A stretch of DNA of 39,680 bases from Bacteroidaceae bacterium (GTDB lineage: Bacteria > Bacteroidota > Bacteroidia > Bacteroidales > Bacteroidaceae), in assembly GCA_024401115.1 (NCBI GenBank), contig JAKSLP010000028.1, forward strand, positions 1 to 39,680, written 5' to 3'. The translations under genes and the position numbers were made by a program. The notes under the pieces are model-generated. The model was given only the letters and a program-made list of their open reading frames with translations. It was not told the DNA's origin and did no database searches. The stretch's first letter is position 1, and each line of letters opens with the position of its first letter. Shown here piece after piece: positions 1 through 11,697 of the stretch.

Positions 1-120
1 TAAATAATTGCTAATAGAATTATAGTGTAAATTATGTACTGAATATGCTTTGGTGTGTTTGGTGTTTTATTATTGTATTTGTGTGATTTTGTTTTTATGG
101 TTGTGTTCTTGGTTTGTGTG

Positions 121-558
121 TTATAACTCGCAAAACATTGGAATGCTATGCAAGAATTCAATCTTCTGGTTGTTGTTTGTCTTGCAGATATATGTTTGCT
201 TTCCGTTTGTAACGATAAGGTATTCTACGTGAAGAACAATGTTGTATCTTAATATTTGGTCAAATACTTTTTGTGATATAGGCACGTGAGGTGCTTTGTA
301 TTCAATAATCATCTTTGGCGTTAAATCAATATTATATAGAACACTGTCGCATCTTTTGCTTGTACCATTTAGTTGAATTCCAACTTCGTTTGCTAAAAGA
401 TTCTTAGGATATCCCTTTTCTGTGATTAGAAAATGAATGAAATTCTGGCGTATTTCCTCTTCTGGCGTTAACGCCACATAGCGCTGGCGAAGCTCATCGT
501 AGATGCTCCGCTTTCCATTGTCTTCTATCCGTATTTGTGGGAATTCTTTCTGGTTCAT
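121..558 (-). CDS. Stand-alone HsdR N-terminal domain protein (type I restriction R-subunit-like nuclease domain)
   Basis: Encodes about 145 residues resembling the N-terminal nuclease domain of type I restriction R subunits (HSDR_N family), without any helicase part. A PD-(D/E)XK-like core is visible: a conserved Asp in 'RCDSVLYN', then 'MIIEYKAP' with the Glu-x-Lys signature. The upstream in-frame Met at 627 is rejected because the -7 promoter element (596-603) lies downstream of it; the Met at 558 begins 'MNQKEFPQIR' and fits. The gene diverges from holA, an arrangement I recall as common in Bacteroidales. No hsdM or hsdS is nearby, so this is probably not part of a working restriction system. 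Its actual role is unknown; a housekeeping nuclease or nucleic-acid-binding role is possible. Family call good, function unsure. Confidence 0.82.
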   Translation of the reverse strand: MNQKEFPQIRIEDNGKRSIYDELRQRYVALTPEEEIRQNFIHFLITEKGYPKNLLANEVGIQLNGTSKRCDSVLYNIDLTPKMIIEYKAPHVPISQKVFDQILRYNIVLHVEYLIVTNGKQTYICKTNNNQKIEFLHSIPMFCEL

Positions 559-582
559 ACCGTTTTTTTCGATATTTTTGCG

Positions 583-590
583 TAAGTTTG
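583..590 (+). promoter_or_regulatory. -7 promoter element for holA
   Basis: TAAGTTTG matches the TAnnTTTG consensus and sits 44 nt before the holA ATG at 635. No clear -33 TTG at the usual spacing was found. Confidence 0.5.
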
Positions 591-595
591 CAGTG

Positions 596-603
596 CAAAG
601 ATA
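596..603 (-). promoter_or_regulatory. -7 promoter element for the HsdR-like gene
   Basis: On the minus strand the sequence reads TATCTTTG, a match to the Bacteroidetes TAnnTTTG element, about 40 nt upstream of the chosen start codon. It lies a few bases from an opposed element for holA, so the two promoters overlap face to face. Confidence 0.65.
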
Positions 604-634
604 CATTTTTTTCTTTGCAGAAAGCATTCCTGAT

Positions 635-1654
635 ATGGCAAAAGCAGAAATTACATACGAAGAAGTGGTTAGAAGCGTGAAAAAACGCGATTTTAAGCCT
701 GTTTATTACTTAATGGGCGATGAACCGTATTATATTGATAAAATCTCCGATTATATCGTAGAAACGGTTCTGACGGAGGATCAGCGCGATTTTAACCTGT
801 CGGTCTTCTATGGCTCTGATGCCAGCATGACGGATGTTCTGCTTACCGCCAAGCGATATCCGATGATGAGCGATTACCAGGTGGTTGTAGTGAAGGAAGC
901 GCAACAGTTGGGCAATACTGATGCGTTGACGGATTATTTACGTTCACCGCAAAATCAGACGATTTTAGTGTTCTGTCATAAGAATGGTTCTTTGGACAGA
1001 AGGAAGGCTGTGGTGAATGCCATTGAGAATTCGGGAGTGTTGTTTGAGTCAAAAAAACTGAAAGACGCACAATTGCGGAATTTTATCGTTGCTTGTGTTA
1101 CCCGTAAGAAACTGACCATCGATGAGAAGAGTGTTGAACTGCTGGCGGACTTTGTCGGATCGGATTTGAACCGTCTGGCTGCTGAGGTTGACAAGTTGGC
1201 TTTGACCATGCCTGAGGGGCAGACACGTATCGTTGCTGAGCAGATTGAGCGTAATATTGGCATTAGTAAAGAATTTAACAATTATGAATTGCGAAATGCC
1301 CTATTGACTAGGGATGTTTTAAAGGTAAACCGGATAGCGAACTATTTTGACAAAAATCCCAAGAATAATCCTATCCAGATGACCTTAGCTACATTGTTCA
1401 ATTTTTACAGTAATTTGATGCTTGCTCACTATGCTTCCGATAAGACTGAAAAGGGGGTTGCTGAGCAGTTGGGATTCCGCCAGACATGGCAGGCTAGGGA
1501 GTATGTTCAGGGCATGAAAGTGTACAGTGCACGCAAGACAATGAACATAATTTCGGCGATTCGCACCACTGACGCCAAGTCCAAGGGCATAGACAATAAG
1601 TCGGCTACGAATGGAGAATTACTGAGGGATCTCTTATTTTTTATCCTACATTAA
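635..1654 (+). CDS. holA: DNA polymerase III subunit delta
   Basis: Encodes about 339 residues matching the clamp-loader delta subunit, which opens the beta sliding clamp for loading onto primed DNA. The N-terminus 'YYLMGDEPYYID' is the characteristic start of the delta AAA-like domain (the usual ATP-binding loop is degenerate in this subunit). Later 'FVGSDLNRLAAEVDKLAL' matches the conserved domain II helix, and the helical C-terminal collar follows. The longer open frame beginning at 503 runs through the divergent promoter region and is rejected; the ATG at 635 ('MAKAEITYEE') gives normal family length. The gene is monocistronic and ends just before a clear intrinsic terminator. Confidence 0.93.
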   Translation: MAKAEITYEEVVRSVKKRDFKPVYYLMGDEPYYIDKISDYIVETVLTEDQRDFNLSVFYGSDASMTDVLLTAKRYPMMSDYQVVVVKEAQQLGNTDALTDYLRSPQNQTILVFCHKNGSLDRRKAVVNAIENSGVLFESKKLKDAQLRNFIVACVTRKKLTIDEKSVELLADFVGSDLNRLAAEVDKLALTMPEGQTRIVAEQIERNIGISKEFNNYELRNALLTRDVLKVNRIANYFDKNPKNNPIQMTLATLFNFYSNLMLAHYASDKTEKGVAEQLGFRQTWQAREYVQGMKVYSARKTMNIISAIRTTDAKSKGIDNKSATNGELLRDLLFFILH

Positions 1655-1715
1655 AATCTCACGCGATTTTTGGATTCTAGATTGAAAAAATCCACTGTTG
1701 CGATTTTTTACTTTC

Positions 1716-1738
1716 AGGCCCTTTTCGGGGCCTTTTTT
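1716..1738 (+). terminator. Intrinsic terminator of holA
   Basis: A GC-rich stem (AGGCCC paired with GGGCCT) with a TTTTCG loop is followed by a run of six T. It lies about 60 nt after the holA stop codon. Confidence 0.8.
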
Positions 1739-2228
1739 CATTGTGGCGATACAATCTTCTGTGCAACGGGCATTGTTTCCTGGGGCGTTTGTTTCCCTGT
1801 TGTTTGCTTAAAAATCTGGAGCCTGCAGCTGCTGTAGGGGTGAAGGAAGAAAGCGAGATCTGGTCGTGCAAATCATGCCGCTGGGTAGGGAAAGATCATT
1901 GCGCTGCTATACGTTTCTGTGACTATTGGAGGATGTTCCTGGGCGATTGCGTATTTGCGGTAAGGATGTAGACGTGGGCTCTCCGGCGCTATTATATAAG
2001 GTGTGGGCTTTGATGATTGTTGTCTGATGATCGGTGGTGATTATGCTTGTTGGGGTAAAATAACGTTTTAACAGATTTTCACATGGTTTTTTGTCGGATT
2101 TGGGGCGTTATAGGTGGTATTTTGGCTTAAAACAGGCCCGAAAAAGCCCAAAATAGGGTGAAAAATGGCAGTTTTTGAGTTGGAATGGTGCAGTTTTGAG
2201 TACTGAAATTTTAGGTGTTTATGGTTGT

Positions 2229-2253
2229 AAATTAGCTAGTTATATGCTAATTT
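2229..2253. repeat. 8-bp inverted repeat
   Basis: AAATTAGC and GCTAATTT are perfectly complementary around a 9-nt loop, inside the AT-rich noncoding stretch. It could be an RNA hairpin or a protein-binding site. Confidence 0.6.
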
Positions 2254-2384
2254 GGCATGCTGAGAATCGCATGAAATAGCAGGAGCGGGCACTTTTCTTC
2301 AAATAGAAAAATGGTACAAAAATGAGCGATTTTGGGATTTCCGATTTTTATTTTTCACATTTGTTTAGATTGTGGTTTTTATAT

Positions 2385-2425
2385 TCGGATTTATAAATCC
2401 GATTTGAAATTAAAAATTCCAAATC
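2385..2425. repeat. Two abutting palindromes
   Basis: Positions 2385-2402 form a perfect 18-bp palindrome built from TCGGATTTA and its complement. It overlaps by two bases a second inverted repeat (2401-2425; GATTTGAAATT against AATTCCAAATC, 10 of 11 paired, 3-nt loop). Another 12-bp palindrome (CATTTATAAATG) lies at 2506-2517. They are 400-540 bases upstream of the XRE gene. Confidence 0.7.
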
Positions 2426-2845
2426 AAGAAACCTACAAACAGGACTCGCCGTTTTCGGTTTGAAAATATAAATATTTAAATTTGCAAATCTTTATCGATG
2501 ATTAGCATTTATAAATGTATAAAATTGCCTAAAATTGAAAAGTTTAAAAGCGGCTGAATACCAACAAGATACAACACTTGCATTAAAGTGCTTGAATTTA
2601 TAAACCATAACTTTGCGGACATATTGGCCCCGACGAGCGTTAATAAGTGAAAAAATCACGAATATAGCACTATATAGACCAGTTAATTGCATTTCTTTAT
2701 TCAAGTAATTGAAAAAGTGTGTTTTGTGGACTGTATTTATAAATTGTAATTTGAAATTTTGGAATTTTAAATCATTAATACTATAATTACGAATTTAAGC
2801 TTTAGAATCTTAAATCGTACGCTTTAAATATTTTAATTCGATTTC

Positions 2846-2876
2846 TTGTATAGACCGCAAAAAAGATTTATCTTTG
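2846..2876 (+). promoter_or_regulatory. Promoter of the XRE-type regulator gene
   Basis: A TTG at 2846-2848 and TATCTTTG at 2869-2876 are separated by 20 bp, the expected -33/-7 layout for the Bacteroidetes primary sigma factor. The start codon is 52 nt downstream of the -7 element. Confidence 0.75.
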
Positions 2877-2898
2877 TAAATCGAAACGAAAGAACATC

Positions 2899-2918
2899 AG
2901 GTGCTAAACACCTAAGGA
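2899..2918 (+). promoter_or_regulatory. Leader hairpin next to the ribosome-binding site
   Basis: AGGTG-CTAAA-CACCT forms a 5-bp hairpin directly followed by AAGGA, a purine-rich ribosome-binding site 10 nt before the ATG at 2929. Its position would let folding modulate access to the site; that effect is inferred. Confidence 0.5.
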
Positions 2919-2928
2919 AAATTTGACT

Positions 2929-3642
2929 ATGTATAATCGAATCAAGGAAATTCTGGATGACTCCGGACTAAACCAGCAGGAGTTTGCAGAGCGTATAGCC
3001 ATAGCTCCAGCTACCCTTTCTAATATCTTAAAGGGAAGGCAGGCTAAGTATAATACCGATATGGTGATGAGCATCATCGCCCAATTCCCGCAGTACAGTT
3101 TACAGTGGCTGATGTCGGGTAATGGTGATAAGTATGTACCCCAACCAGGAAACTCAGATGATCCCAACAGCCCTACTATATCTAATGGTATGGAGGTCCA
3201 AAATGGGACTGCCGATAACTTTGGCGGAGGCTTGTTCGGAGCTGACGGATCCTTGTTCGGAACCCCGAGCGAAGGCTCGATTTCACCTGATCTGACATTT
3301 GGATATAATTCAGCAGGCATGAATAACGGCCCGGAAAACGCAACGGGCAAAAATGGGGTTCCGGCTTATGCTTCAACTAACGGACGTGCTCAGGCAGCAA
3401 ATGGCGTTCGTCAGGTGGGTGCCAATGGCGGTTTTATGACTCCTATCAATCCTCAAACCGGCAAACCGATGACGGCAATGGAGATCAATCAGATGGTGTC
3501 CTATTTTTCCGGTGGATTTACGGGTGTAAATCCTGCTGCTTTGTCAGCGAAAAATATAGACAAGAAGCCTAGAAGCATACGTGAAATCCGGGTATTTTAC
3601 GATGACGATACCTTCGAGGTTTTCTCTCCTTCTAAAGGATAA
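2929..3642 (+). CDS. XRE-family helix-turn-helix protein with Gly/Asn-rich linker
   Basis: Encodes 237 residues. Residues 1-60 form a Cro/C1-type helix-turn-helix: 'LNQQEFAERIAIAPATLSNI' carries the paired helices. The middle (about 75-190) is rich in Gly, Asn, Ser and Ala and looks disordered. The C-terminus ends in a compact basic/acidic segment, 'SIREIRVFYDDDTFEVF', which I recall from other Bacteroidales XRE proteins of this type. A TTG frame start at 2923 is less likely than the ATG at 2929. The gene has its own promoter and is preceded by a very long noncoding region with palindromes, so it may act on that region. The regulated targets are unknown; no phage or toxin partner is adjacent. 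Confidence 0.8.
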   Translation: MYNRIKEILDDSGLNQQEFAERIAIAPATLSNILKGRQAKYNTDMVMSIIAQFPQYSLQWLMSGNGDKYVPQPGNSDDPNSPTISNGMEVQNGTADNFGGGLFGADGSLFGTPSEGSISPDLTFGYNSAGMNNGPENATGKNGVPAYASTNGRAQAANGVRQVGANGGFMTPINPQTGKPMTAMEINQMVSYFSGGFTGVNPAALSAKNIDKKPRSIREIRVFYDDDTFEVFSPSKG

Positions 3643-3671
3643 TTTTTAGACATTATTGCTTCTTTATAGTT

Positions 3672-3767
3672 GATTGCCATCCTGAGTGTGGAAACTGTTG
3701 TTTTCCGATAGGGAGTTCACTGACGTTGCTCATTGACTCTGTAGCATTCAGAATGGCAATCTTTTTT
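3672..3767 (+). ncRNA. Long structured hairpin with T-tract (terminator or small RNA)
   Basis: Positions 3672-3688 pair with 3745-3761 in a 17-bp stem containing only two G-U wobbles, followed by six T (3762-3767). The 56-nt enclosed segment carries an inner hairpin (GGAAA/TTTCC). An ordinary terminator would have a short loop, so this may be a terminator with an insertion, a 3'-UTR-derived small RNA, or an independent small RNA. No clean promoter is visible directly upstream. Confidence 0.6.
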
Positions 3768-3959
3768 GTGGGTATACGAAAATAGGGTTATAGTTTTTTG
3801 ATCACGTTTTCCTGGTTGCTTTTTGGATGCCATCTATTCTTCGAATCTATCATAAATGACAAAAATATTCATAAATAGTGATTATTTCTATCACTAAATA
3901 CTACTCACCCTTTCTCTTTTTTTGTGAAATCAGAACACCTATTATTAAATAAAAAGTGC
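3768..3959. other. AT-rich intergenic DNA before pyrK with inverted repeat 3876-3896
   Basis: The gap between the XRE gene and pyrK is about 350 bases in all. Apart from the structured hairpin it contains TAGTGAT and ATCACTA in inverted orientation around a 7-nt spacer (3876-3896), and two TCATAAAT copies just before it. The inverted repeat lies about 65-85 bp upstream of the pyrK -7 element and could be an operator; this is inferred from position. Confidence 0.45.
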
Positions 3960-3967
3960 TACCTTTG
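3960..3967 (+). promoter_or_regulatory. -7 promoter element for pyrK-pyrD
   Basis: TACCTTTG matches the Bacteroidetes -7 consensus and is 26 nt upstream of the pyrK ATG. No -33 TTG is present at standard spacing. Confidence 0.6.
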
Positions 3968-3993
3968 TGATGGTAAAGTAAAAAACCGTTACA

Positions 3994-4767
3994 ATGAAAA
4001 AATATATTCTAGATTTGACCGTTCGCGAGAATACCTCGCCACACGAAAAATATGTGTTGCTGAAGATGACCAGTGATCAGCCTCTTCCTGAAATGGCTCC
4101 TGGTCAGTTTGCCGAGATTCGTATTGACGGATCCCAGAGCACACTGCTTCGCCGCCCTATTTCCATCAACTATGTAGACTATGAGAAAAATGAGGTTTGG
4201 TTCCTGGTTGCCAAGGTGGGTGAAGGCACCCGCACACTGGCAAAGGTTAAGGCGGGTGATACCGTAAACGTGGTCCTGCCTTTGGGTAATGGATTTACCA
4301 TGCCTGATTCTCCATGTAAGGTGCTGCTGGTAGGTGGTGGCGTTGGAACTGCTCCGCTGTTGTACTTTGGTAAATGTCTTCGTGCAAAAGGAATCGAACC
4401 TACATTCCTGTTGGGCGCCCGCAGTGCGAACGACTTACTTCAGTTGGATATGTTTGAGCAGTTGGGCAAGGTATACACTACCACAGAGGACGGCAGTCAT
4501 GGCGAGAAGGGATTCGTTACCCAGCACTCCATCCTGAAGCAGGTACGTTTCGATCAGATTTCTACCTGCGGCCCAAAGCCAATGATGGTGAGTGTGGCAC
4601 GTTATGCCAAGGCAGAGGATATCTGTTGCGAGGTATCGCTGGAGAACAAGATGGCTTGCGGCGTGGGTGCCTGCCTGTGCTGCGTGGAGAGCACCCAGAA
4701 GGGACACAAGTGTGTTTGTACCGATGGACCAGTATTTAATATTAAGGAGTTGACATGGCAAATTTAA
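3994..4767 (+). CDS. pyrK: Dihydroorotate dehydrogenase electron-transfer subunit
   Basis: Encodes 257 residues of the FAD/[2Fe-2S] subunit that passes electrons from the PyrD catalytic subunit to NAD+ in class 1B dihydroorotate dehydrogenase (pyrimidine synthesis, cytosol). Visible features in order: FAD-binding 'RRPISI' at residues 53-58, nucleotide-binding 'GGGVGTAP' at 114-121, and the C-terminal iron-sulfur cysteines C222, C227, C230 and C242 in the C-x4-C-x2-C-x11-C pattern ending 'CTDGPVF'. Length and order match the family. The stop codon lies 13 nt inside pyrD, so the two genes are translationally coupled and expected to be made in equal amounts. Confidence 0.95.
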   Translation: MKKYILDLTVRENTSPHEKYVLLKMTSDQPLPEMAPGQFAEIRIDGSQSTLLRRPISINYVDYEKNEVWFLVAKVGEGTRTLAKVKAGDTVNVVLPLGNGFTMPDSPCKVLLVGGGVGTAPLLYFGKCLRAKGIEPTFLLGARSANDLLQLDMFEQLGKVYTTTEDGSHGEKGFVTQHSILKQVRFDQISTCGPKPMMVSVARYAKAEDICCEVSLENKMACGVGACLCCVESTQKGHKCVCTDGPVFNIKELTWQI

Positions 4768-5669
4768 GCGTTAATATAGGGGATTTGAAATTGACCAATC
4801 CCGTGATGACTGCATCGGGTACATTCGGATACGGTCGTGAGTTTGAGGATTTCGTGAATCTGGAGGAAATTGGCGGTATCATCGTCAAGGGAACCACCTT
4901 AAATCATCGTGAGGGCAATGCCTATCCACGAATGGTGGAGACTCCAAGCGGTATGCTGAACTGCGTTGGCCTGCAGAACAAGGGTGTGGATTATTTCTGC
5001 AAGAACATCTACCCTGACATCAAGGACATCAACACCAACATGATCGTTAACGTGAGCGGAAGCACCGTGGAGGATTATGTGGCAACTGCCGAGCGCATCA
5101 ACGAGCTGGAGAAGATTCCTGCTATCGAGTTGAACATCTCTTGTCCTAACGTGAAGAGTGGCGGTATGGCATTCGGCGTGACTTGCGAGGGAGCTGCTGA
5201 GGTAGTCCGTGCCGTTCGCAAGGCGTATAAGAAGACCCTTATCGTGAAACTGAGTCCTAATGTGACAGATATTGCCAGCATTGCCAAGACTGTAGAGGGC
5301 GAGGGTGCGGATTCGGTTTCGCTGATCAATACACTGATGGGAATGGTCATTGACATCGAGAAGCGCCAGCCTATGCTGAGCATCAATACCGGTGGTATGA
5401 GCGGTCCTGCTGTCCGTCCTGTGGCAGTGCGTATGGTATGGCAGGTAGCCAAGGCGGTACAGATTCCAGTTGTGGGACTGGGTGGTATCATGAATGCCCA
5501 CGATGCCATTGAGTTCCTGATGGCAGGTGCTACAGCCATAGAGATCGGTACTGCCAATTTTGTGGATCCTGCGGTGACAGTAAAGGTGAAAAACGGAATC
5601 AATGAGTGGCTGGATGCTCATGGCATTCAGGACATTCACGAAATTATCGGTGCCCTGAAGGATTATTAA
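4755..5669 (+). CDS. pyrD: Dihydroorotate dehydrogenase (NAD+), catalytic subunit
   Basis: Encodes 304 residues of the FMN-binding TIM-barrel subunit that oxidises dihydroorotate to orotate. 'NISCPN' (C130) carries the catalytic cysteine typical of class 1 enzymes; 'IIVKGTT' near residue 45 and 'VVGLGGI' in the phosphate-binding region are further signatures. The presence of PyrK upstream and the cysteine base identify class 1B rather than the membrane-bound quinone-dependent class 2. The start overlaps the end of pyrK. Confidence 0.95.
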   Translation: MANLSVNIGDLKLTNPVMTASGTFGYGREFEDFVNLEEIGGIIVKGTTLNHREGNAYPRMVETPSGMLNCVGLQNKGVDYFCKNIYPDIKDINTNMIVNVSGSTVEDYVATAERINELEKIPAIELNISCPNVKSGGMAFGVTCEGAAEVVRAVRKAYKKTLIVKLSPNVTDIASIAKTVEGEGADSVSLINTLMGMVIDIEKRQPMLSINTGGMSGPAVRPVAVRMVWQVAKAVQIPVVGLGGIMNAHDAIEFLMAGATAIEIGTANFVDPAVTVKVKNGINEWLDAHGIQDIHEIIGALKDY

Positions 5670-5676
5670 GATTGGA

Positions 5677-5722
5677 TAATTGACAATTAAATTGGTCATT
5701 CTCGGAAAAATGCCTAACTTTG
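5677..5722 (+). promoter_or_regulatory. folE promoter with adjacent palindrome
   Basis: TTG at 5692-5694 and TAACTTTG at 5715-5722 are 20 bp apart. Immediately upstream, TAATTG-A-CAATTA (5677-5689) is a near-perfect palindrome at an operator-like position. The folE ATG begins only 11 nt after the -7 element, so the leader would be a few nucleotides at most. Confidence 0.7.
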
Positions 5723-5732
5723 CGCTTTCAAA

Positions 5733-6310
5733 ATGAAACAGAGCAAGGAACATATAGAACAGTGTATCCGGGACATCCTGGAATATTTGGGTGAAGATCC
5801 GAACCGCCCCGGTTTGCAAGGCACCCCCGATCGCATTGTGCGCATGTGGGGAGAGATTTTCCGCGGCTATGATCCGGAGAAGAAACCTACCATTACTACC
5901 TTTCCAAATGGAGAGGACGGCATTGTGTTTGACAATCTGGTAGTGGACGAAGGTCCTTTCTATTCGGAGTGTGAGCATCACATGATGCCTTTCCACGGCA
6001 AATACTGGTTCGGCTATATTCCTAATCCAAAGGGTCGCATTCTGGGTATTTCCAAGATAGGACGAGTGGTGGATTACTGTGCCGCCCGCCTGCAATTGCA
6101 GGAACGCCTGACCCGGGAGGTGGTGGAAATGCTGGAGGAGGCCTTGGGAACAGAGTACCCGCCATTGGGAATGGCTCTGGTCATGAAGGGCACGCATTTA
6201 TGCAAGACCATGCGTGGAAGCCGGAAGGAAGGCACCATGACCAGTTATTACATGACGGGCGTGTTCCGCACCGATAAAGAATTACGTGAAGAATTCATGA
6301 ATCTGACCAA

Positions 6311-6314
<4 letters not shown>
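5733..6314 (+). CDS. folE: GTP cyclohydrolase I
   Basis: Encodes 193 residues of the zinc enzyme that converts GTP to 7,8-dihydroneopterin triphosphate, first step of folate/pterin synthesis. The motif 'SECEHHMMPFHGK' supplies zinc ligands C80 and H83, and C157 in 'THLCKTMRG' the third. 'GISKIGRVVDYCAARLQLQE' is the conserved core helix. Length matches the type IA family. The final codons overlap the next gene by 4 nt (ATGA), implying coupled translation with the MORN/GH25 gene. Confidence 0.95.
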
Positions 6315-10263
<3,949 letters not shown>

Positions 10264-10299
10264 ATCGTAAACAAATTTCTTCTTTTAAGGGATTTGTTG

Positions 10300-10307
10300 T
10301 AATTTTG
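10300..10307 (+). promoter_or_regulatory. -7 promoter element for dapA-ridA
   Basis: TAATTTTG matches the Bacteroidetes -7 element, 31 nt before the dapA ATG. No good -33 TTG at 19-21 bp was found. Confidence 0.55.
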
Positions 10308-10338
10308 CGACGAATTATAGCGAAAGAGAGTATTTTAT

Positions 10339-11232
10339 ATGGCAAAGAATGTTTTCAAAGGAATGGGTGTTGCTCTGATTACCCCTTTTACATCAGACGG
10401 AAGTGTTGATTTTGAGGCACTGAAAGCGCTGGTGGAATCGTTGGTGGTAAACGGTGCTGATTTTTTGTGCGTATTGGGCACCACTGCGGAAACTCCCACT
10501 CTGAGCGAAGAGGAAAAAGAACAGATAAAGAAACTAGTTGTAGAGCAGGTTAACGGACGTATCCCACTGCTGTTGGGTTGCGGAGGTAATAACACCCGTG
10601 CAATTGTAGATACACTGAAGAATGGCAATTTCAAGGGCTTCCAGGGAATCCTGAGCGTTTGTCCTTATTACAATAAACCATCACAGGAAGGTTTATATCA
10701 GCATTTTAAGGCCATTGCGCAGGCATCTCCACTTCCTGTTGTCCTGTATAATGTACCGGGCCGTACCGGTGTGAATATGACAGCAGAGACCACACTCCGT
10801 CTGGCTCGTGATTTTGACAATATTGTTGCCATTAAGGAGGCTTCCGGAAATATCACCCAGATGGATGATATTATCAAGAATAAGCCTGATAATTTTGATG
10901 TTATTTCGGGTGATGATGGTATCACATTCCCATTGATTACCTTGGGAGCTGTAGGTGTTATTTCTGTTATCGGAAATGCTTGCCCAAGAGAGTTCAGTCG
11001 CATGGTACGTTTGGGATTGCAGGGTGATTATTCCCATGCATTGATTATCCACCATCGCTTTGCCGAATTGTTCAAGTTGCTTTTTGTGGATGGTAATCCA
11101 GCTGGTGTGAAGGCTATGCTGCACTTGATGGGCGCGTGCGAGAACGTACTTCGCTTGCCATTGGTGCCAACCCGCATCACCACTCTGGAGGAATTGGGTG
11201 GAATTATTAAATCATTGAACATTAAATTCTAA
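10339..11232 (+). CDS. dapA: 4-hydroxy-tetrahydrodipicolinate synthase
   Basis: Encodes 297 residues of the class I aldolase that condenses pyruvate with aspartate semialdehyde in lysine/diaminopimelate synthesis. The Schiff-base lysine is K166 in 'VAIKEASGN'; 'LGTTAE' (T48, T49) and 'YNVPGRTG' (Y137) supply the proton relay. The second signature 'CPYYNKPSQEGLYQHF' is also present. Length is normal. ridA follows after 7 nt, so the two are probably one transcript. Confidence 0.94.
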   Translation: MAKNVFKGMGVALITPFTSDGSVDFEALKALVESLVVNGADFLCVLGTTAETPTLSEEEKEQIKKLVVEQVNGRIPLLLGCGGNNTRAIVDTLKNGNFKGFQGILSVCPYYNKPSQEGLYQHFKAIAQASPLPVVLYNVPGRTGVNMTAETTLRLARDFDNIVAIKEASGNITQMDDIIKNKPDNFDVISGDDGITFPLITLGAVGVISVIGNACPREFSRMVRLGLQGDYSHALIIHHRFAELFKLLFVDGNPAGVKAMLHLMGACENVLRLPLVPTRITTLEELGGIIKSLNIKF

Positions 11233-11239
11233 TAAAGAC

Positions 11240-11617
11240 ATGAAGAAAGCAATTGTAACCGATAAGGCTCCTGGAGCTATTGGTCCTTACAGCCAGGCTG
11301 TAGAGGTTAACGGTATGGTTTTTGTTTCTGGTCAGCTGCCTATTGATCCAGCAACCGGTGAGTTTGCTGAGGGTGGCATCAAGGAGCAGGCACGTCAGAG
11401 CCTGACCAATCTGAAGAATATCCTGGCACAGGAAGGTTTGACCATGGACAATGTGGTAAAGACTTGTGTGTTCCTGGCAGATATCAGCGATTTCGCTGCT
11501 GTTAATGAGGTTTATGCTACTTTCTTTAATGCTCCATTCCCTGCACGTTCTGCTATGGCAGTAAAGGATCTGCCAAAGGGTGGTCGCATTGAGATTGAGT
11601 GCATCGCTGTAAAGTAA
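11240..11617 (+). CDS. ridA: RidA family reactive intermediate deaminase
   Basis: Encodes 125 residues. RidA proteins hydrolyse reactive enamine/imine intermediates released by PLP enzymes, protecting metabolism from 2-aminoacrylate damage. The N-terminal 'APGAIGPYSQAV', the central 'FVSGQLPIDP' and the C-terminal 'PARSAMAVKDLPKGGRIEIE', with its conserved Arg in 'PARSA', are classic YjgF/RidA signatures. It is placed 7 nt after dapA and ends before a shared bidirectional terminator. I infer general protection rather than a specific DapA partner role. Confidence 0.93.
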   Translation: MKKAIVTDKAPGAIGPYSQAVEVNGMVFVSGQLPIDPATGEFAEGGIKEQARQSLTNLKNILAQEGLTMDNVVKTCVFLADISDFAAVNEVYATFFNAPFPARSAMAVKDLPKGGRIEIECIAVK

Positions 11618-11640
11618 ATTCCTTATATCTTCTATAAAAC

Positions 11641-11682
11641 AATAAATGGCGTCTGTGAAGTGATTCACGGACGCCTTTATTT
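11641..11682. terminator. Bidirectional terminator between ridA and the convergent oxidoreductase
   Basis: GGCGTCTGTGAA (11648-11659) pairs with TTCACGGACGCC (11664-11675), a 12-bp stem with one wobble and a GTGA loop. It is flanked by A-rich sequence on the left and TTTATTT on the right, so it can terminate transcripts from both sides. Confidence 0.8.
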
Positions 11683-11697
11683 ATGGAACGAACAGTA

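Larger units (their letters stand above)
1739..2868. other. 1.1 kb noncoding stretch, no convincing gene
   Basis: No open frame here looks like a real protein. The first ~300 bases have balanced composition and include a cysteine-rich 76-codon frame (1741-1971) that I do not recognise. From about 2040 the sequence becomes strongly AT-rich with several palindromes (listed separately) and a lone TAACTTTG promoter-like element at 2608-2615, so a small RNA is possible but not demonstrated. Small hairpins also occur at 2576-2591 (CACTT/AAGTG) and 2648-2660 (GTGA/TCAC). No tRNA, tmRNA, SRP RNA or RNase P RNA signature was recognised. Confidence 0.6.

Noticed and set aside
121..558. Type I restriction-modification system
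   Set aside because: Only the N-terminal nuclease-like domain is present; no helicase, methylase or specificity subunit is nearby.
1741..1971. 76-codon cysteine-rich open frame after the holA terminator
   Set aside because: No promoter, no recognisable motif, and it overlaps an equally long frame on the other strand. It is more likely chance in balanced-composition DNA.
4384..4404. tRNA-like T-arm sequence
   Set aside because: The short match lies within pyrK and no cloverleaf could be drawn around it.
4899..6197. 432-codon open frame on the minus strand across pyrD and folE
   Set aside because: It is a His- and Leu-rich shadow of two well-identified genes, with no promoter and no family resemblance.
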